The notes beneath the pieces are model-generated. The model did not search any database. It was given only the letters and a program-made list of their open reading frames with translations, and was not told the DNA's origin. Below are positions 1 to 6,630 of a stretch of DNA of 9,863 nt, in pieces. Position 1 is the first letter of the stretch. Every line of letters begins with the position of its first letter. A program made the position numbers and the translations under genes. Source of the DNA: Campylobacterales bacterium (GTDB lineage: Bacteria > Campylobacterota > Campylobacteria > Campylobacterales > SZUA-545); assembly GCA_025800305.1 (NCBI GenBank), contig JAOXRY010000001.1, forward strand, positions 1 to 9,863. Reading direction: 5' to 3'.

Positions 1-2
1 TT

Positions 3-1319
3 AATGCTATAGGCATTGAATTTGACATTATTGGTATGGATGCTTGTCTAATGGGGAATTTAGAGGTGGCAAAATCAGTTAGAAATTATGGAAACTATCT
101 CATTGCTTCAGAAGAGTTAGAACCTGGGCATGGGTGGGATTATAAAGATCTAATTAGTTGGATAGGGAAGAACAGTGCAGAGTCATTGGAAAATTTTGGA
201 AAAAAGTTTGTTGATTCATTTCTTGATAGCCAAAGTCATAGTGCAACAAAAGATAAAACTCTTTCAGTAATTGATTTAACAAAAATTGAAAGTTTTATGA
301 GTAGTTTTAATAAGCTTTTTAACTCTTTAGATGGAGATAGTGATTTTAACTATATTTTATCAGCGTCCAAAGATTCTCAAAAATATGCAGTTGATGAAAA
401 AAATAATATGGCAGATGGAAGAACTTTAGATCTAAAAACTTTTCTTCAAAACATTAAAAGTAATCGAAGTGATTTAAGTAGTCAAATAGATGAGCTTAAT
501 AGCAAAATTGATGATTTTGTTGTTTATAATAGATACCAAGAGTCTAAGGTAAATTCCAATGGAATATCTATATTTCAACCATTGAACACTCCATATTGGA
601 GTACACTTTATAAGAATAATGAAGATTTTGTATCTACAGAGTGGTTTAGTTTTGTTGGAGATTTTTTAACAAAAGGACTTGATGATACGCAAGATCCTGT
701 AATTAGTAGTGAAACGAGTTGCACAAACAACAGTAAAGATGGCTATTGTCTTGATGTTAGTGATAATATAGGAATTAAAAGTGCGATGGATTATAATCTT
801 TTAGTTTATGGAGATAAGTACCTTATTTTAGGTGCAAATAAATTAGAAAAAACAGAAGATAATAAATATTTCCAGCCTAAGACTGATGATATTTGGTTGT
901 ATTTCTGTGATGGAGACAACTACAGTAAGTGTATTATTCCATCAGCTTTTTATCTTCAAGACTATGATAATAAATACCTCTATTACTCCTATGGAGAAGT
1001 TAATAGTAAGCTTTCTCAGTTTTTTATTGAGATAGATAATACAGCAGGAGAGATCTCCCATTGGTCTGTTGAGATTGGAGATAATAATGTGTCTTCAAAA
1101 CAGCAGCATACGATTGAAAAGGGTGATACTTTGAAATTTTATTACTATGTTGTAGATTCAGATGGAAATGGAGATTGGACAGCTGGAGATGAGATAGATT
1201 TTATAAACGATCCAAATACAGTTATTTCTAATCTAGGTGCAACAGTCTATTATTACTCTTTCTTTACAGATTTTAAAGGAAATGGGGTTAGTGGAACTAT
1301 TCATAATACTTCTGAATAA
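3..1319 (+). CDS. Clostripain-family (peptidase C11) protease, 5' end outside window
   Basis: The reading frame is open to the left edge, so the first visible ATG (position 36) is an internal Met and not the start. The residues around it, FDIIGMDACLMGNLEVA, match the clostripain/C11 cysteine-peptidase signature; the Cys of DACLM would be the nucleophile. The partner His and any signal peptide would lie upstream, out of view. Further on, SNGISIFQPLNTPYW (about residues 175-189 from the Met at 36) fits the later part of the C11 domain. The last ~200 residues are an extra, Tyr/Asp-rich, beta-looking region containing two CxxxxxxxC-type pairs and an EF-hand-like DSDGNGD loop (residues 374-380) that could bind calcium. 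Such proteins are usually exported; that is inferred here. The gene converges on the hydrogenase-side genes and shares no operon with them. Family call is firm; substrate is unknown. Confidence 0.82.
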   Translation, partial: NAIGIEFDIIGMDACLMGNLEVAKSVRNYGNYLIASEELEPGHGWDYKDLISWIGKNSAESLENFGKKFVDSFLDSQSHSATKDKTLSVIDLTKIESFMSSFNKLFNSLDGDSDFNYILSASKDSQKYAVDEKNNMADGRTLDLKTFLQNIKSNRSDLSSQIDELNSKIDDFVVYNRYQESKVNSNGISIFQPLNTPYWSTLYKNNEDFVSTEWFSFVGDFLTKGLDDTQDPVISSETSCTNNSKDGYCLDVSDNIGIKSAMDYNLLVYGDKYLILGANKLEKTEDNKYFQPKTDDIWLYFCDGDNYSKCIIPSAFYLQDYDNKYLYYSYGEVNSKLSQFFIEIDNTAGEISHWSVEIGDNNVSSKQQHTIEKGDTLKFYYYVVDSDGNGDWTAGDEIDFINDPNTVISNLGATVYYYSFFTDFKGNGVSGTIHNTSE

Positions 1320-1397
1320 ATCTGTCCTAAAGAAACTCAACCATTATCTGTAGGTGTAAATCAGAGAACAATTATAGAAATAAAAAGAACGTTCCCT

Positions 1398-1773
1398 TTA
1401 TTTTAAAAGCTCACAATCATAATGACTAAACTTACTATCATCACTAATAATCTTAAATCCATGAGATAAACTCTGACAGATAATCATCCTATCAAAAGGA
1501 TCTCTATGATGATAAGGCAGAGAAAAAAGATTCATGGCACTCTTCCCATCAAAATCTAAAACTTCTACTCCCATATCTTCCAATATCTCAAAAATATTCA
1601 TATCAATATCTAGATTACCAAGAGATTTTTTTAATCATCATTTCTGCAATACTTATAGAGCTAAGGTAGATCTTATTGGTAGTGTCTTCTAGATAGTTCA
1701 TATAGTTTTTATTAACTTTTTCAGGCTCATAAACTAACCATAAAAAAATATGAGTATCGATAATTATGTTCAT
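1398..1773 (-). pseudogene. PIN-domain (VapC-like) ribonuclease toxin, frameshifted
   Basis: Starting at the ATG at 1773-1771, which overlaps the hypF stop as ATGA, the frame reads MNIIIDTHIFLWLVYE, a typical VapC/PIN N-terminus, and continues to SSISIAEMMIKK. It then meets a run of seven A on the minus strand (1626-1632) and stops at 1615-1617 after 52 residues. Removing one A restores a continuous 124-residue PIN protein, with KSLGNLDID joining to the C-terminal half (HHRDPFDRMIICQ, ISDDSKF). All four expected acidic metal-binding positions survive in the repaired reading: D6, E44, D94 and D111/D112. PIN toxins of this class cleave RNA and normally follow a small antitoxin gene; here the preceding gene is hypF, whose C-terminus carries an antitoxin-like tail. 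The break could be a recent mutation, a sequencing error in the homopolymer, or slippage-controlled expression. No good Shine-Dalgarno is visible before either half. Confidence 0.85.
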
Positions 1774-4034
1774 TTCATGTCGCCATAAAACATGCTATTT
1801 ATCTCTTCTGATTCTTTATTAAAATCCTCTGGTACTTTGTATTTTCCTTGGAGTTGCCCAAACTTTCTCTTTTTTGTCTCTTCTTTATTTTGAACTGTGT
1901 AGTAGATCTGCCCCAAAGAAACCCCACCATCATTTGTTGGAGTTTGCTGATTATAAAAGTGTTTGATACTTTCTTCTTTGAGTCTATGAATCACAAGACC
2001 TAAAAGAGTCCTATTTTGAAAAACTCCGCCTGTGAGAATAACTTCTCTCTTCTCTTGCTTTGAGATCTCTATAACTATTTTCACAAGTGTATTTATAAAA
2101 AGAGACACAAGATCTTTATGGAAAAAATCAAACTCAATCTCTATTTGATTATCGATAATTTTATATTCAAAAGACTCAGAAACTTTTCTATCATAAGCCT
2201 CTTCACAAAGAAGCCCAGCTTCTCCCTCATAGCTTTGGAATTGGCAAAGATCTGAGAAGCTGGCAATTCCATCAAACAGTCTTCCCACTGAGCTAGATTT
2301 TACAGCATTGAGGTTCTTACTATAACTTTGGTGTAAGATCTTAATTTCACTCTCTTTAAAAGATCTGATTAATGGTAAGTCTAGTTCTAAAGCCTCTTCT
2401 AAAGAGTATCTATCAAAAACCATTGAAAGAGCAACTCTTCTTGGCTCTTTTATCGCTTTCTCTCCTCCAAGAAGTTTGATTGGTTTGAAATTGTATTTTC
2501 TCTCATCTCCTAAAAAGATCTCACCACCCCATAAAGTTCCATCTTCTCCATACCCAGTTCCATCAAAACTAAACCCTAGATAATCACCGCTCAGCCCAAA
2601 CTCTGCTTTTACGCTGTAGATATGTGCCAAATGGTGCTGAACTTCCATAACTTCTACATCTTGTCTTTTCGCCCATTTTGTTGTCTCATAATTAGGGTGT
2701 TTATCGCAAACAATTAGATCTGGTTCAAAATCATAAAACCTTTTAAAAGTTTCAACCGTTCTTTCAAAAAAACCAAAAGCTTCCAAGCTGTTTAGATCTC
2801 CAATATGAGGAGAGAGAATTAAAGTGTCTTCAAAAGCAAGAGCAATTGTATTTTTCTGATTACCTCCAACTGCTAAGATCTTTTTATCTATCTTCTTTGG
2901 AAGTTTAAGAACCTTTGGAGCATACCCACGTCCAAGTCTTAAGATCTGAATCTCATCATTTACAACTTGCTCTAAACTATCATCAACTCCATTGACAATA
3001 TCCCTATCAAAATCAACTATTAAGTCCACAAAAGGAAGCTTCTTTTCTATCTCTTCGCCAGTTGTAATAATCGGTTCATCGCCCAAGTTTCCACTTGTTG
3101 CTATAATTGGGTTCTCAAGATAATCAAAAAGTAAAACGTGTAAAGGAGTGTAAGGAAGAAAGCACCCTATTCTATCAATTTTGGGAGCCACAAGATCTGA
3201 AATATTTTTATTCTCTTTTTTAGTAAGAACAACAATCGGAGCTTCTTTAGAGTTTAAGATCTCCTCTTCTTTCTCTGTGACTTCTGCCAGACTCTTTACT
3301 TGTTCAAGATCTCTACACATCAAAGCAAAAGGTTTAAAAGGTCTGTTTTTTACCATTCTAAGTTTCTCTATAACCTCATCATTGACTGAATCACAAACAA
3401 TATGAAACCCACCAATCCCTTTTATGGCAACAATTTTTCCAGATTTTATACACTCACTGACAGTTTTTAGATCTACACTAAGCTGTGGACCACACTTTTT
3501 ACAAGCTACAGGTTGGGCATGAAACCTTCTATTTGTCGGATCTTCATACTCTTTTTTACAATCTTCACACATAACAAACTTAGACATAGAAGTGTTTTTT
3601 CTGTCATATGGAACTGTTTCAATAATAGAGTATCTTGTTCCACAATTGGTGCAGTTTGTGGCAATGTAGTTTTCAAATCTCCTATTTGTTCTAATATCTT
3701 CCAAACAATCATCACACACCTTAATATCAGGAGAAACCAAAGTTATTTTCAAATCTCTATCTTCACTAATTAAGATTTCAAAACCACTTTTGTCTGTTAG
3801 TTCTATTTGATTTTTTTCAATTGATTCTATCTTGGCAAGAGGAGGAAGTTTTTCTTCTAAGGCTTTATCAAAATCTTCGATAGATTCTTTAGATCCTTGT
3901 ATCTCTAGAAATACTCCTAAAGAGGTGTTTTTTACAAAACCATCAAGATGAAGTTCCTTAGCTACTTTATAGATAAATGGACGAAATCCAACACCTTGGA
4001 CAACGCCACCTATTAAGTAGCTAAATCTTTTCAT
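1770..4034 (-). CDS. hypF: Carbamoyltransferase HypF, [NiFe]-hydrogenase maturation, with extra C-terminal tail
   Basis: HypF uses carbamoyl phosphate and ATP to make the carbamoyl group that HypE converts into the cyanide ligands of the hydrogenase iron. All family domains are visible in order: an acylphosphatase domain with VQGVGFRPF at residues 12-20; two zinc-finger pairs, C107/C110 with C128/C131 and C156/C159 with C178/C181; a YrdC-like domain (about 190-375, starting near SGKIVAIKGIGGFH); and a Kae1-like domain with VQHHLAH (465-471), FDGTGYGEDGT (490-500), LTGGVFQN (667-674) and NDGG (701-704). HypF normally ends shortly after the last motif. This one runs on for about 34 residues that resemble an antitoxin C-terminus (see separate entry). 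The start lies 2 nt after the DUF2721 stop, so the two are probably co-transcribed, downstream of the hyd genes. The toxin gene overlaps its stop by 4 nt. Catalytic parts look intact. Confidence 0.96.
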   Translation of the reverse strand: MKRFSYLIGGVVQGVGFRPFIYKVAKELHLDGFVKNTSLGVFLEIQGSKESIEDFDKALEEKLPPLAKIESIEKNQIELTDKSGFEILISEDRDLKITLVSPDIKVCDDCLEDIRTNRRFENYIATNCTNCGTRYSIIETVPYDRKNTSMSKFVMCEDCKKEYEDPTNRRFHAQPVACKKCGPQLSVDLKTVSECIKSGKIVAIKGIGGFHIVCDSVNDEVIEKLRMVKNRPFKPFALMCRDLEQVKSLAEVTEKEEEILNSKEAPIVVLTKKENKNISDLVAPKIDRIGCFLPYTPLHVLLFDYLENPIIATSGNLGDEPIITTGEEIEKKLPFVDLIVDFDRDIVNGVDDSLEQVVNDEIQILRLGRGYAPKVLKLPKKIDKKILAVGGNQKNTIALAFEDTLILSPHIGDLNSLEAFGFFERTVETFKRFYDFEPDLIVCDKHPNYETTKWAKRQDVEVMEVQHHLAHIYSVKAEFGLSGDYLGFSFDGTGYGEDGTLWGGEIFLGDERKYNFKPIKLLGGEKAIKEPRRVALSMVFDRYSLEEALELDLPLIRSFKESEIKILHQSYSKNLNAVKSSSVGRLFDGIASFSDLCQFQSYEGEAGLLCEEAYDRKVSESFEYKIIDNQIEIEFDFFHKDLVSLFINTLVKIVIEISKQEKREVILTGGVFQNRTLLGLVIHRLKEESIKHFYNQQTPTNDGGVSLGQIYYTVQNKEETKKRKFGQLQGKYKVPEDFNKESEEINSMFYGDMK
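1773..1874 (-). other. Antitoxin-like C-terminal tail fused in frame to HypF
   Basis: HypF residues 721-754, after a short polar linker (QNKEET), contain RKFGQLQGKYKVPEDF followed by an acidic stretch and end in NSMFYGDMK. From family knowledge, the pattern basic-x-G-x-L-x-G-K-x-K-(I/V)-x-(D/E)-DF, an acidic stretch, then F/YG near the end, is the toxin-binding C-terminus of small Phd/YefM- or DUF2281-type antitoxins that pair with PIN toxins of the DTHxFLW class. Exactly such a toxin gene follows with an ATGA overlap, the usual antitoxin-toxin junction. There is no in-frame ATG, GTG or TTG at the beginning of the tail, so it can only be made as part of HypF. The antitoxin's N-terminal, DNA-binding half is absent. 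Recognition is by motif and context, not by a search. Confidence 0.7.
1904..3474. repeat. Cluster of 15 copies of the palindrome AGATCT inside hypF
   Basis: AGATCT starts at 1904, 2063, 2110, 2248, 2336, 2361, 2516, 2716, 2794, 2876, 2942, 3193, 3257, 3307 and 3469. Elsewhere it starts at 146, 428, 1051, 1668, 5384, 5634, 6414, 6777, 6786, 7265, 8141, 8998 and 9178, for 28 in total. In hypF it falls in two main phases: as xAG-ATC-T (encoding for example KIL or EIF) and as A-GAT-CT (encoding DL), once as AGA-TCT. One preferred codon therefore does not explain it. With independent bases at about one-third GC I would expect three or four in the window (rough estimate). Confidence 0.6.
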
Positions 4035-4036
4035 TT

Positions 4037-4507
4037 CTAGCCTAATTTAGTTTTCTTTTTAATCTTTATATATTGATTTGTAAATTGGATCTCTCTAAAG
4101 AAAAGAATAAGAGAGATAATAAGAAAAATCATCGCTAAAATAAATGAACCAGCAATAAAATCATCACCATTTACAGACATCGAAGCACTGTAAAAAACAC
4201 TAATAATCACAACAGCAGTCATAAGTCCAGCAGCAGTTGCAGCAAAAATTGCATAGTTAATATTTTCCATTCTTTTAATTAAAAAATGTCTTCTCTCTTC
4301 TAAAAACTTATCTTCAATTTCACAAAAAATTTCTCTATGACTATTTACATACTTATCAATCTCTTCAACTCTATCAATAACTCTTGTAAGTCTTCCAGTA
4401 AACATCCCTAAAAAACCAGCTATACCTGTTATCAAAAACACTGGTGCAACAGCAAGCTGAATCATCTGCGTAACTGTTTCTAGGCTTCCGCCTGTTAATC
4501 CCATCAT
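4037..4507 (-). CDS. DUF2721 membrane protein
   Basis: A 156-residue protein with three hydrophobic segments, about residues 14-36, 84-107 and 117-137. The N-terminal part reads IQLAVAPVFLITGIAGFLGM, followed by FTGRLTRVIDRVEEID, the hallmark of the DUF2721 family (a TM helix followed by a GRLxRxxDR amphipathic stretch). Between TM1 and TM2 is a charged cytoplasmic-type segment (about 45-82), and the C-terminus is Lys-rich (KIKKKTK). Function is not known for the family. Two ATGs are adjacent (4507 and 4504); AAAAGG lies upstream at a workable distance. It ends 2 nt before hypF, so the pair is almost certainly one transcript. A link to hydrogenase is suggested only by position. Confidence 0.8.
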   Translation of the reverse strand: MMGLTGGSLETVTQMIQLAVAPVFLITGIAGFLGMFTGRLTRVIDRVEEIDKYVNSHREIFCEIEDKFLEERRHFLIKRMENINYAIFAATAAGLMTAVVIISVFYSASMSVNGDDFIAGSFILAMIFLIISLILFFREIQFTNQYIKIKKKTKLG

Positions 4508-4577
4508 CTAATTACCTTTTCTTATATAGTGAAATAATAGTATCTGTTGTCTTAACCTCTTCTATGAATATATAAAT

Positions 4578-4916
4578 TTAGTTTTGTACTATTTTACAAA
4601 GAGCCTCTGTTATTATAGATAACTCATCACTACTTAATTTTCCTAATTTCTTTTTTATTCTGTTTTTTGATAATGCTCTTATCTCATAAATACAAGCATC
4701 ACAATTTTTTTCTAATTTTTCCCGTTTTAAAATAGTATACCGATAAGGCAAAGTATCTGGTTCTATTACTGTTGAAAGTGGAATAACAATAACCGTCTCT
4801 AAAATCTCATTATCTGCCAAATCACTTATAACAACAGCAGGTCTTAACTTTCCGATTTCCCCACCTCGTGCTGGATCAAAATTGACTAAATAAATATCTC
4901 CTTTATTTAATTCCAT
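4578..4916 (-). CDS. PemK/MazF-family endoribonuclease toxin
   Basis: From the Met at 4916 (a second ATG lies directly before it at 4919) the protein is 112 residues and begins MELNKGDIYLVNFDPARGG, followed by GKLRPAVVIS, the conserved N-terminal core of the MazF/PemK fold (GDIyxVnfdPxxGxExxkxRPavVis). IVIPLST about 40 residues later is the second family motif, with the expected Ser/Thr. Toxins of this family are sequence-specific mRNA interferases neutralised by a co-encoded antitoxin. A longer reading from 4964 exists, but it would lie inside the antitoxin gene and adds a non-family leader (MLLLKEKILLK), so I reject it. The start overlaps the antitoxin's 3' end by 14-17 nt, the usual arrangement for translational coupling. 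Intact, with no frameshift. The module sits between hydE and the DUF2721-hypF pair. Confidence 0.9.
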   Translation of the reverse strand: MELNKGDIYLVNFDPARGGEIGKLRPAVVISDLADNEILETVIVIPLSTVIEPDTLPYRYTILKREKLEKNCDACIYEIRALSKNRIKKKLGKLSSDELSIITEALCKIVQN

Positions 4917-5154
4917 CATCAACAGCACCATCTTCAATAGGATCTTTTCTTTGAGCAGAAGCAACCTTTTTTAATGTTTCTAGCTTTTGTTTTTTCTCTA
5001 TTTTTTCAGCAAATTTTTTGAACTCTTTTTCAAAAATCTTGGGAACAAAGAACCCAACCTCCTCTTTTTTCCTACCATTTACAATAGTTATCATCTGATC
5101 TGTATCAAAAAATTTAACAGAGTTTCTCATACTTGCAAGTGTTGCTTCAATCAT
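4903..5154 (-). CDS. Putative antitoxin of the MazF-type module
   Basis: An 83-residue, highly charged protein whose 3' end overlaps the toxin start. I do not recognise it with certainty. The N-terminal half (MIEATLASMRNSVKFFDTD, then MITIVNGRKKEEVGFFVP) has the helix-strand-strand pattern of Phd/YefM-like antitoxins, where a strand of the type V-x-R-x-x-K-x-x-x-V-x-V-P is expected. The second half (about 40-70) is a Lys/Glu-rich helix, and the acidic C-terminus (DPIEDGAVDDG) is of the kind that wraps a toxin. The start at 5154 is supported by AAAAGGA about 7 nt upstream. It would bind both the toxin and its own promoter. Assignment as antitoxin rests mainly on size, charge and position before a MazF gene. 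Confidence 0.8.
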   Translation of the reverse strand: MIEATLASMRNSVKFFDTDQMITIVNGRKKEEVGFFVPKIFEKEFKKFAEKIEKKQKLETLKKVASAQRKDPIEDGAVDDGIK

Positions 5155-5163
5155 ACATTTCCT

Positions 5164-5183
5164 TTTGTAAGATTAATTTGTAA
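5164..5183. repeat. Short direct repeat TTTGTAA x2 in TA leader, possible operator
   Basis: TTTGTAA occurs at 5164-5170 and again at 5177-5183 (TTACAAA on the minus strand), 13 nt start to start, between the promoter -10 and the antitoxin start codon. A spacing close to one helical turn and a position just downstream of the promoter would suit autoregulation by the antitoxin. The region is very AT-rich, so chance is a real alternative. Confidence 0.25.
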
Positions 5184-5187
5184 AAAT

Positions 5188-5196
5188 ATTATAGCA
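5188..5196 (-). promoter_or_regulatory. Extended -10 promoter of the antitoxin-toxin pair
   Basis: On the minus strand the gap between hydE and the antitoxin gene contains TGCTATAAT: a consensus -10 hexamer preceded by the TGn extension. No convincing -35 hexamer is seen, which is common for extended -10 promoters and for housekeeping promoters in this phylum. Transcription would start roughly at 5181, giving a leader of about 27 nt that contains the AAAAGGA ribosome binding site. It would let the toxin-antitoxin module, and possibly DUF2721-hypF behind it, be expressed independently of the hydrogenase transcript. Confidence 0.6.
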
Positions 5197-5223
5197 TCAA
5201 AAACTCTTCTATTTAGTAAAATT

Positions 5224-6630
5224 TTAATTATCTAAAGCAATCCCTTTTGAAAAATACGGATTACTCAGCTGAAACTTACTAACAATTCTGCTATAAAGAA
5301 CTGAATTTTCAAACATACTTCCCATCATTACAAATTTGTCGATTTTAAATTCATCTTTTAATTGATTCATAGTTGTAATAGCAAGATCTCCTATTGCTTC
5401 AAAAATTGAGTATGCAATGTAGTGTTCGTCTGCACCTGCCAATTTAAAGCTAATAATTGAACCAATAAAAGAACCATAATCAAAACCATCTATATTAAAG
5501 TGTGTGTCGATTGTTAAACCACCATTTCCTCTAAACTCATAAGATTTATCTGAAACAGATTCAAAAGTTCCCTCTTTTAATTCTAAGATAGCTCCAATTG
5601 TCTGGAAAAGACTAAAGTCACCATTTTCGTTTAAGATCTTTACAATCTGAGGAAATTTAGCTTCTAAATTATTTAAAAGTCGCGTCTTAGTATCGTTCTT
5701 GCTAAACTGTTCCAAGATTTTTTCAAGGCTAAATTCTTGAAACTTAATGACCTTTTTACTACCTACAGCATTGGAAACTAAAAAGTTAATTCCACTTTCA
5801 ACGCTTAAAGACGCTCCAATAGTTCCTTTATCATATCCAGCTTCTTTTGAAAGATTTAAAAATCTACTAACTTCACAATCTTCATCTAATTTCTCTAAAG
5901 ATTTTGTAACAGGATTATCATGAATAAAAGTAACGTTCTCTTTTACAACAACAGCTTTTCTTTTACTTTGATCATTGAAAAATAGATATTCTAAATCACT
6001 CTCTTTTGCATTTAGTCCAGCTAGAGTGCTTTTCATATTGTAAGGAGCTTTGATATTTATGAAACTTTTTCCAACCATATCTTTTAAAATCTCATCTTGG
6101 ATAGTCACTTTTAAAGTTGGTTTTTCAATAGAAAACAGTGCTTTTACCTCATCATCAGTTAAAATAAACAGTTTATGAATTGCCTTGCTATCAACAAGTA
6201 AAACAGAATCACCTTCACTGTAGTTTGGAGAGAAAATAGTGTTGTCAACAAATCGTTCACCTTGATTGCTGTAGTGATTACAAACAAGATTATCATCTAA
6301 ATACCTATCGCTAGATGGATTGGCAACCAACTCTACACATTTTGGGCAAAGACTGATATCGTAATCTTTTGAAGAGAAAGGTTTTCCTATTTTAGAATCA
6401 TCTTTACTTGTTGAGATCTCACCAAGAAAAACTGAATGAGGAAGATACTTTTGAGTAATTTCTCCAAAGGTTTGTAAAGCCTCTTGATTACTTTCATCTA
6501 AAACCATCTCATAAGATGTTCCTGTAAAAGAGACATTTCCTTTTACACCACTTTCATTAATTAGTGACTGTAAAAAACCACCAAAGTACTGATTTTCACT
6601 ATTGTATTTTATTGTTTGCTTAATTGCCAT
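5224..6630 (-). CDS. hydE: HydE, hydrogenase maturation protein; HypF-like but degenerate
   Basis: A 468-residue protein in the hydE position. Compared by eye with HypF in this window, the same architecture is visible in shrunken form. Residues 16-72 (FGGFLQSLINESGVKGNV to LPHSVFLGEI) parallel the HypF acylphosphatase domain without the VQGVGFR catalytic loop. CPKC (95-98) with C117 and NQGERF parallel the first zinc-finger block; the fourth Cys and the whole second block are missing. APYNMKSTLAGL followed by EYLFF (195-218) parallels the PYTPLHVLLFDYL segment of the YrdC-like domain. FVMMGSMFENSVLYSRIV (433-450) parallels VILTGGVFQNRTLLGLVI. The VQHHLAH and NDGG motifs are not conserved. From recall, knockouts in Helicobacter pylori show hydE is needed for hydrogenase activity. 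A strong AAGGAGA precedes the ATG, which overlaps hydD by 11 nt, so translation is coupled. Confidence 0.85.
   Translation of the reverse strand: MAIKQTIKYNSENQYFGGFLQSLINESGVKGNVSFTGTSYEMVLDESNQEALQTFGEITQKYLPHSVFLGEISTSKDDSKIGKPFSSKDYDISLCPKCVELVANPSSDRYLDDNLVCNHYSNQGERFVDNTIFSPNYSEGDSVLLVDSKAIHKLFILTDDEVKALFSIEKPTLKVTIQDEILKDMVGKSFINIKAPYNMKSTLAGLNAKESDLEYLFFNDQSKRKAVVVKENVTFIHDNPVTKSLEKLDEDCEVSRFLNLSKEAGYDKGTIGASLSVESGINFLVSNAVGSKKVIKFQEFSLEKILEQFSKNDTKTRLLNNLEAKFPQIVKILNENGDFSLFQTIGAILELKEGTFESVSDKSYEFRGNGGLTIDTHFNIDGFDYGSFIGSIISFKLAGADEHYIAYSIFEAIGDLAITTMNQLKDEFKIDKFVMMGSMFENSVLYSRIVSKFQLSNPYFSKGIALDN

Noticed and set aside
1387..1394. Perfect palindrome GAACGTTC between the convergent genes as a two-way terminator
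   Set aside because: The stem is too short without room for a loop; the flanking A and T runs are ordinary for this composition.
1398..1601. A separate 67-residue gene starting at 1601
   Set aside because: It is the C-terminal half of the PIN toxin; the missing N-terminal half is encoded directly upstream in another frame, and no ribosome binding site precedes the internal ATG.
3181..3773. Open frames on the plus strand and in another minus frame inside hypF
   Set aside because: They lie fully within the zinc-finger and YrdC-coding part of hypF, and their products are Ser/Phe/Ile-rich with no recognisable motif, as expected of shadow frames.
4917..4964. Longer toxin start at 4964
   Set aside because: The added residues are not part of the MazF family and would be encoded by the antitoxin's C-terminal codons.
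4987..5235. Plus-strand open frame over the antitoxin gene
   Set aside because: Antisense to the antitoxin; its Phe/Lys-rich product is the mirror of a Lys/Glu-rich helix.
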